DNA of 64,000 nt from Mycobacterium sp. OTB74 (GTDB taxonomy: Bacteria; Actinomycetota; Actinomycetes; Mycobacteriales; Mycobacteriaceae). The notes below the pieces were generated by a model. That model was not told where the DNA came from. It did not search any database and worked only from the letters and a program-made list of their open reading frames with translations. Location of the stretch: contig NZ_JARXVD010000011.1 of the NCBI RefSeq assembly GCF_029892685.1, positions 1 through 64,000 of the forward strand, read 5' to 3'. The position numbers and the translations under genes are program-made. This document shows positions 58,712 to 64,000 of the stretch, in pieces. How positions within the stretch are numbered: position 1 is the stretch's first letter; the number at the start of each line of letters is the position of its first letter.

Positions 58712-60094
58712 CTAGCCATAAACCGTTTCACCCTCGCCCGACGTCTTGTCTATGCGCTTCGCCAAATACAGTGCTTCCAAAGCCAATTCGACGGCAGCAG
58801 CCCGCTCGCCGTCGGTCGAAGCACCCAGCCGCTCGGAAACGGCGTCAACCACCGGCAGGTCCGGCAGCGCCGCCAGCACGTCCTTGGCCGATACCCGCTC
58901 GCCCGTCGTCACCGGCGAATCCCCTTCGACTGCCGCAACCAGCGGGCCGACGTCGATACCGCCGAGCAGCCGCTGTGCGGTATCCGCCGTGGCCCGGCGC
59001 AGCAGATGCTCCAGCACCGCCTGCTCGCGTCCCTCTTCTCCGGACTCGAATTCCAGCTTGCCGCGCAGCACCCCGATCACGGTCTGGAGGTCGACCACGC
59101 GAGCCACCGGGTCCTGCTCGCCCAGGATCGCTGACCGGTGCTGGGCCGCGGCCCCGACGGTTTCCGCCGCCGCAATGGCGAAACGTGCTGACACACCGGA
59201 GCGTTGGTCAACGGACTGCGACTCACGCAGATAGCGGGCGAAGCGGGCCAGAATCTGCAGCAGATACTCGGGGACCTCGGCGGCCAGGTGGGCTTCCTGC
59301 TTGATGACGCCGACCTCGGCGTCGAGTTCCAGCGGGTAGTGGGTCCGGATCTCGGCGCCGAAGCGGTCTTTCAGTGGCGTGATGATACGTCCACGGTTGG
59401 TGTAATCCTCCGGGTTGGCACTGGCCACCACCAGGACGTCCAGGGGCAGTCGCAGGGTGTAGCCGCGAACCTGGATGTCCCGTTCCTCCATCACGTTGAG
59501 CATCGCCACCTGAATCCGCTCAGCCAGGTCGGGCAGCTCGTTGATGGCCACGACGCCGCGGTGCGCCCTCGGGATCAGGCCGTAGGCGATGGTCTCGGGA
59601 TCGCCCAGACTGCGTCCCTCGGCCACCTTGATCGGGTCGATATCACCGACCAGGTCGGCGACGCTGGTGTCCGGGGTAGCCAGCTTCTCGGTGTAGCGCT
59701 CGCTGCGGTGCTTCCAAGTCACCGGGGTGTCGTCACCAGAATCGGCCACCTTGCGAATCGACTCGGGGGTGATCGGGCTGTAGGGGTGCTCGCCCAACTC
59801 CGAACCCTCGATGACCGGCGTCCACTCGTCCAGCAGGCCGACCAGGGCCCGCAACAGGCGGGTCTTGCCCTGACCGCGCTCGCCCAGCAGCACAACGTCA
59901 TGTCCGGCGATCAGTGCCCGCTCCAGCTGCGGCAGAACGGTGTCCTCGAAGCCGAAGATGCCCGGCCAGACGTCGCGGCCCTCGGCCAGCGCGGCCAGCA
60001 GGTTCTCCCGAATCTCGGTCTTGATGCCCCGCTCACGGTGGCCCGTGGCCTTCAGTGCGCCAAGAGTTGTCGGGAGGTCGTTAGGTGATGTCAC
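58712..60094 (-). CDS. AAA ATPase, magnesium chelatase-like / MoxR (Rv0958 homologue)
   Basis: 460 residues from the GTG at 60094 (VTSPNDLPTTLGALK); GTG 60103 adds three residues. The much longer upstream frame to 60415 lies over the divergent hydrolase and is not used. AAA motifs: Walker A LLGERGQGKTRLL, Walker B VVAINELPDLAE, sensor 1 VVASANPEDYTNRG, and ITPLKDRFGAEIRTHYP. It is the motor partner of the VWA protein 20 bp downstream. Its promoter region is the 67 bp shared with the divergent hydrolase. Confidence 0.9.
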   Translation of the reverse strand: MTSPNDLPTTLGALKATGHRERGIKTEIRENLLAALAEGRDVWPGIFGFEDTVLPQLERALIAGHDVVLLGERGQGKTRLLRALVGLLDEWTPVIEGSELGEHPYSPITPESIRKVADSGDDTPVTWKHRSERYTEKLATPDTSVADLVGDIDPIKVAEGRSLGDPETIAYGLIPRAHRGVVAINELPDLAERIQVAMLNVMEERDIQVRGYTLRLPLDVLVVASANPEDYTNRGRIITPLKDRFGAEIRTHYPLELDAEVGVIKQEAHLAAEVPEYLLQILARFARYLRESQSVDQRSGVSARFAIAAAETVGAAAQHRSAILGEQDPVARVVDLQTVIGVLRGKLEFESGEEGREQAVLEHLLRRATADTAQRLLGGIDVGPLVAAVEGDSPVTTGERVSAKDVLAALPDLPVVDAVSERLGASTDGERAAAVELALEALYLAKRIDKTSGEGETVYG

Positions 60095-60170
60095 GACCTC
60101 CACGCTACGACGGTGTGACCTCGCTGGCAGCACGTTGGGGTACCCCCACCTACCCGGTACCATCGGTACC

Positions 60171-61184
60171 GTGAATTGGCATGACTGGACGCACCGCCCC
60201 ACCGACATCGAGTTCGGCCCGGCAGCCTGGCAGAGCCACCTGCTCGGAGCCGTGACTGCGGTGTTCATCCGCACGGGAATTGCGCTGTTCACGCTGATCG
60301 GCCTGGCTGTCAACCGCGTATGGCCCGATCTACTGCAGCGCGGCCGGTACGACTTCGTCGACCGTCCGCTGCGGGTCGTGCGGCCGCTCCCGCAAACCAC
60401 CGTGACGAGCGTCACTCTGCCTAACTGCCCTGCCGAATGGGTCGTCGCGCCGTCGGCGCGGAACTCCGACCGCGTGATCGTCTACTTCCACGGGTCGGCC
60501 TTGATCTCGCTCGGTCTCAATTCACATCGCCGCTGGGCCAGCAAGCTGTCCGCCGACACCGGCGCTCAAGTCCTCAACGTCGGCTACCGCCTGGCGCCGC
60601 ACGCAACCATCGATGACGCAATCGCCGACGGTTTGGATGCCTACCGCTCTGTACTGGCTTCCGGAGTCGCCCCGCACAACATCGTGATCGCGGGAGACTC
60701 GGCAGGTGGGCTGATCGCCGCCGACACCGCCCTGGCCGCGCGTGACGCCGGCCTGCGGGTACCCGCGGGACAGGTGCTGCTGTCACCGCTGACGTCGTCG
60801 GACATGAACCTGAAGTACAACGCCATGCTCGAGCACCGCGACGTGCTGTTCCCCTTCATGTCGGTCAAATTCCTCTACGACGTGTTCGCCACGGTCAACG
60901 GCACCCGAGAGGTGCCGGTCATGCCGCCGGACGCCGAGCTGCACGGGTTGGGACCGTTCCTGATTCAGGTCGGGACCGACGAGATGCTGCGCAATGATTC
61001 GTTCATCCTGGCCGAACGGTTGCGCGCGGCCGGCGTACCGGTGTGGGTTCAGGCGTGGGACAAGGCAATGCACCTGTTCCAGCTCTTCTTCGACATCAAC
61101 CCCGACGCGCGTAAGGCAACCGCGGAGATCGCGTCGTTCGTCTCCTACGTGACTTCTGCCGCCCGCGACGAAGCCGCCTCGTAG
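60171..61184 (+). CDS. Alpha/beta hydrolase-fold esterase (HSL-like)
   Basis: 337 residues from the GTG at 60171 (VNWHDWTHRP); the open frame upstream to 59940 lies within the divergent ATPase gene. A hydrophobic segment (VFIRTGIALFTLIGLAVN) about 35 residues in suggests membrane association. The catalytic domain has YFHGSAL (HGG variant), GDSAGG nucleophile elbow, GTDEML acid and AMHLFQ histidine, the hormone-sensitive-lipase order. It should be an active esterase/lipase. It converges with the LpqN-like gene with five bases between stops. Confidence 0.85.
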   Translation: MNWHDWTHRPTDIEFGPAAWQSHLLGAVTAVFIRTGIALFTLIGLAVNRVWPDLLQRGRYDFVDRPLRVVRPLPQTTVTSVTLPNCPAEWVVAPSARNSDRVIVYFHGSALISLGLNSHRRWASKLSADTGAQVLNVGYRLAPHATIDDAIADGLDAYRSVLASGVAPHNIVIAGDSAGGLIAADTALAARDAGLRVPAGQVLLSPLTSSDMNLKYNAMLEHRDVLFPFMSVKFLYDVFATVNGTREVPVMPPDAELHGLGPFLIQVGTDEMLRNDSFILAERLRAAGVPVWVQAWDKAMHLFQLFFDINPDARKATAEIASFVSYVTSAARDEAAS

Positions 61185-61189
61185 GTATC

Positions 61190-61930
61190 TCAACTGGGCG
61201 GCGGCAACACCTGCAGGCCGTTCAGAATGTCTTCGGAATCGGCTTTGTAGGTCGGGTTGTCCGGCTCAGTTGTCTGAATGGTGACCGACACGTCGAAGGT
61301 TTGGCCATTCGCCGTGATCACCGCACTGACCACCTTGACCGGACGCGGTGGCAGCTGGCCCATGGCCGGCGCCATGTAGGTCGCCCGCTTGCCGGGCAGC
61401 CCACACACCTTGATATCGGTCATGTGCAGGTCGGTGGCACCCAACTGCGAGGTCACCTCGTGTAGCTCCTGCTCGAAGACGTCGTCAGCCGAGACCGCGC
61501 CGGGGCGCGAATCCAGGGTTACCACTGCCGTCGGGGTAAATCCGTTGGCGGCCAGCGCCTCATTGCGCATCGTGTAACGGATCAACTTGGAATCCAACGA
61601 GGTGAGCCGATTCCAGCCAGCCGGTTTGGGCACGCGGATCTGCGGCTCCGAACCTGTGCTGACGCCCGCCGCGAGCGGGACGTCGACCAGTGGGGCACTG
61701 ACTTTGGTACAGGCATCAGCCGACGGCGCACCCGAGGCGCCGCCGCCTGGCGATGCCTTCGCAGTGGATGACCCCGGTGTACCCGGCTTGGCCTTGCCTG
61801 TTCCCGTTGGCCTGTCACTGGCCACCGCATGATCGTCGCCGTACTTGACGAACTGGTCGCAAGCCGGGCACACCGCCATGGTCAACGCCATCAATCCGGC
61901 CAACCAAACGCGATGCTCACTCGTAACCAT
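61190..61930 (-). CDS. LpqN/LpqT-like lipoprotein
   Basis: 246 residues. A signal segment (VWLAGLMALTMAV) leads to CPACDQF; the Cys in PAC is a plausible but imperfect lipobox (Val-Cys-Pro-Ala-Cys, lacking the usual Leu at -3). A Pro/Gly/Ser/Ala-rich linker (about 40-70) precedes a globular domain with ADACTKVSAPLVDVPL, RVPKPAGWNRLTS, PTAVVTLDSR and FDVSVTIQTTEPDNPTY, the Lpp-LpqN pattern. Such proteins are exported and some interact with trehalose-lipid enzymes. The 95 bp to purH hold nothing obvious. Confidence 0.75.
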   Translation of the reverse strand: MVTSEHRVWLAGLMALTMAVCPACDQFVKYGDDHAVASDRPTGTGKAKPGTPGSSTAKASPGGGASGAPSADACTKVSAPLVDVPLAAGVSTGSEPQIRVPKPAGWNRLTSLDSKLIRYTMRNEALAANGFTPTAVVTLDSRPGAVSADDVFEQELHEVTSQLGATDLHMTDIKVCGLPGKRATYMAPAMGQLPPRPVKVVSAVITANGQTFDVSVTIQTTEPDNPTYKADSEDILNGLQVLPPPS

Positions 61931-62025
61931 GGCCGGAGTCTAATTGTGGACATCTGCGTCCAGAGGCCAGTTATGACACGGATTTTGGCTTTTGCGTGTC
62001 TTAACTGGCCATTCGGCGGCGGAAC

Positions 62026-63591
62026 CTAATGTGCGAAGTGGCGGGCACCGGTGAGGTACAGCGTGATCCCGGCTTTGGCAGCAGCCTCGGTGACTTCCGC
62101 ATCGCGGACCGAACCCCCTGGGTGCACAACGGCTTTCAGTCCGGCATTGGTCAGAGTTTCCAGCCCGTCGGGGAACGGGAAGAAGGCATCGGAGGCCGCT
62201 ACAGCGCCGCGCACCCGATCGCCGCCCCGCTCAACTGCAAGGCGGGCGGCGTCAACCCGGTTCACCTGGCCCATGCCGACACCGACGGTCGCACCGCCGG
62301 CAGCAACGACGATGGCGTTGGACTTGACCGCGCGACAGGCCCGCCATGCGAACACCAGATCGGCCAGGGTTCCTGGGTCGGCCGGTGCCCCGGTCGCCAG
62401 CGTCCAGTTGGCCGGATCGTCACCGGCGGCGTCCAGCGCGTCACGCTGCTGCACCAGCACCCCACCGCTGATCTGCCGGAACTCAGTGCCACCAACCTGC
62501 GGCTCCGAAGCGACAAGGATGCGAATGTTCTTCTTACGGCTCAGAATTTCCACCGCACCCGGCTCGAATGCCGGAGCGACGATCACCTCGGTGAAGATGT
62601 CCGCAACGGTCTGCGCCATCTCTTCACTGACCGCGGTGTTGGTGGCGATCACGCCACCGAAGGCACTGAGCGGGTCGCACTCGTGCGCCTTACGGTGCGC
62701 ATCGGCGACCGAAATCGACGACACCGCAATGCCGCACGGGTTGGCGTGCTTGATGATCGCAACGCAGATGTCCTCGTGGTCGAACGCGGCCCGCCAGGCA
62801 GCATCGGCATCGGTGAAGTTGTTGTAGGACATCTCTTTTCCGTGCAGCTGCTCGGCCTGAGCCAGTCCCGGCCAGCCGGCGTCGTCACGGTAGAGCGCGG
62901 CCTGCTGGTGCGGGTTCTCGCCATAGCGCAGTACATTGGAGCGCCGCCACGTCGCACCGGTCCACGCCGGGAATGAGGCCCCCTCCTCTGGCGAAAGCAC
63001 CGAACCCATCCAGGAAGCCACCGCCACGTCGTACTCGGCAGTGTGCCGGAATGCCAACGACGCCAGCTTCTTTCGCTCGTCCAAGGTGAAACCGCCGGCC
63101 CGCACCGCGGCCAGCACACCGTCGTAACCCAGCGGGTCCACCACCACAGCCACGCTCGGGTGGTTCTTGGCCGCAGCACGCACCATCGACGGGCCGCCGA
63201 TGTCGATCTGCTCGACGCACTCGTCCTCGGTGGCACCCGATGCCACGGTCTCCGTGAACGGGTACAGGTTCACCACCACCAACTCGAACGCCTCAACGCC
63301 GAGTTCAGAGAGGGCAGCCAGGTGCTCGGCCTTGCGCGTGTCGGCCAGCAGGCCGGCATGCACCCGCGGATGCAGGGTCTTGACCCGGCCGTCCAGCACC
63401 TCCGGAAAACCCGTGACCTCTTCCACTGGAGTCACCGGAATACCCTCGGCAGCAATAGTTTTCGCAGTCGATCCAGTGGACACCAGGGTCACCCCAGCTT
63501 GGTGCAAGCCGCGGGCCAAGTCCACCAAACCGGTCTTGTCATACACGCTGATCAGCGCGCGCCGAATCGGGCGTCGGGTATCGCCAGTCAT
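62026..63591 (-). CDS. purH: Bifunctional AICAR transformylase / IMP cyclohydrolase
   Basis: 521 residues. The N-terminal IMP cyclohydrolase part ([54 protein letters not shown]) is followed by the AICAR formyltransferase part ([64 protein letters not shown]). It catalyses the last two steps of IMP synthesis. It starts 19 bp after purN, the same order as Rv0956-Rv0957. Confidence 0.96.
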   Translation of the reverse strand: MTGDTRRPIRRALISVYDKTGLVDLARGLHQAGVTLVSTGSTAKTIAAEGIPVTPVEEVTGFPEVLDGRVKTLHPRVHAGLLADTRKAEHLAALSELGVEAFELVVVNLYPFTETVASGATEDECVEQIDIGGPSMVRAAAKNHPSVAVVVDPLGYDGVLAAVRAGGFTLDERKKLASLAFRHTAEYDVAVASWMGSVLSPEEGASFPAWTGATWRRSNVLRYGENPHQQAALYRDDAGWPGLAQAEQLHGKEMSYNNFTDADAAWRAAFDHEDICVAIIKHANPCGIAVSSISVADAHRKAHECDPLSAFGGVIATNTAVSEEMAQTVADIFTEVIVAPAFEPGAVEILSRKKNIRILVASEPQVGGTEFRQISGGVLVQQRDALDAAGDDPANWTLATGAPADPGTLADLVFAWRACRAVKSNAIVVAAGGATVGVGMGQVNRVDAARLAVERGGDRVRGAVAASDAFFPFPDGLETLTNAGLKAVVHPGGSVRDAEVTEAAAKAGITLYLTGARHFAH

Positions 63592-63610
63592 CTTGCTCCT
63601 CGCGTCCGCG

Positions 63611-64000
63611 TCATCCTATTACTGCCTTTCGTCCACTCCAGGTCACGCCGCGGAGGACCACCGCGGCGATCACATCCACCAACAGTCGCCGTTCGACGAC
63701 CTTGATCCGTTCATGCAATGACGCTTCGTCATCGTCGTCGAGCACCGGCACCGCCTCCTGCGCCAGGATCGGCCCGGTGTCGGTGCCGGCATCCACCAGG
63801 TGCACAGTGCTGCCGGTTACGCGTACCCCGTAGTCCAGTGCATCAGGCACCGCGTGCGCGCCAGGGAAAGCCGGCAGCAGCGCCGGGTGGGTGTTCAGGA
63901 CCCGACCGCCGAAGCGGGAAAGAAAGGTCGGGCCAAGGATTTTCATGAAGCCTGCGGACACCACCAGATCGGGTTCATGAGCCGCTGTGGCCTCGGTCAG
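63611..64000 (-). CDS. purN: Phosphoribosylglycinamide formyltransferase, C-terminal part (runs off right edge)
   Basis: The last 129 residues are in the window; the frame is open to base 64000 and the N-terminus lies outside. GART motifs: [35 protein letters not shown] (the Asn and His of the catalytic site) and [16 protein letters not shown] (the catalytic Asp). It transfers a formyl group from 10-formyl-THF to GAR in purine synthesis. It is co-transcribed with purH. Confidence 0.94.
   Translation of the reverse strand: MTEATAAHEPDLVVSAGFMKILGPTFLSRFGGRVLNTHPALLPAFPGAHAVPDALDYGVRVTGSTVHLVDAGTDTGPILAQEAVPVLDDDDEASLHERIKVVERRLLVDVIAAVVLRGVTWSGRKAVIG

Noticed and set aside
59940..60170. N-terminal extension of the 60171 esterase
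   Set aside because: The extension lies fully within the divergent AAA ATPase gene and its residues do not resemble an esterase N-terminus; the GTG at 60171 fits better.
60095..60415. 107-residue N-terminal extension of the AAA ATPase
   Set aside because: It overlaps the divergent hydrolase. The length from the GTG at 60094 (460 residues) fits the known family size.

Overview
The window reads as chromosomal DNA of a mycobacterium, most likely a rapid grower of the Mycolicibacterium type. Evidence: MspA-type porins, MmpL/MmpS and PapA lipid genes, an MprAB-PepD stress module, a biotin-dependent acyl-CoA carboxylase operon, and a right half (31.2-64 kb) whose gene content and order match, from memory, the M. 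tuberculosis Rv0996-Rv0956 segment (glpR, rimJ, moeA1, galU, 5-FTHF cyclo-ligase, Rv0991c, Rv0990c, mscL, moaB2, pepD, mprB, mprA, rpmF, Rv0976c, fadE13, accD2, accA2, fadE12, echA7, Rv0966c, Rv0959, Rv0958, purH, purN).

Left part, 1-12.5 kb (accessory). The 5' part of a non-ribosomal peptide synthetase (condensation plus adenylation domain with a phenylalanine-like specificity code) runs off the left edge behind an MbtH gene. Degenerate insertion sequences separate it from a divergent mmpS-mmpL-mmpL operon. NRPS, MbtH, MmpS and paired MmpL are the hallmark parts of a mycobacterial glycopeptidolipid (GPL)-type lipopeptide locus, whose first residue is D-Phe. After the second mmpL come more IS fragments, a hemophore-like secreted protein, a small membrane protein and a broken phage integrase.

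Middle part, 12.49-31.19 kb (island). A 25-bp copy of the 3' end of tRNA-Ala at 12488 and the intact tRNA-Ala(CGC) at 31188-31260 lie as direct repeats 18.7 kb apart, with a decayed tyrosine integrase beside the intact tRNA. The block looks like an integrated island. Its cargo is a two-component system (sensor kinase, degenerate partner kinase, NarL-type regulator) facing a seven-gene operon: a PapA3-like acyltransferase, five tandem paralogous HxxxDG acyltransferases and an MmpL10-like exporter, with an alpha/beta hydrolase upstream. It looks like an undescribed assembly line for a multiply acylated envelope lipid.

Right part, 31.3-64 kb (core). Glp/GlpR-like division genes, galU, a CIRCE-controlled Ruc-like zinc protein, mscL, two nearly identical porin genes behind a 0.6-kb leader with a CRP-like site, the MprAB-PepD envelope stress system with repeat motifs resembling MprA boxes, rpmF, a six-gene AtuA/acyl-CoA dehydrogenase/carboxylase/hydratase operon, a DUF1800/DUF1501 export pair, a MoxR/VWA pair, a hydrolase, an LpqN-like lipoprotein and purH-purN.
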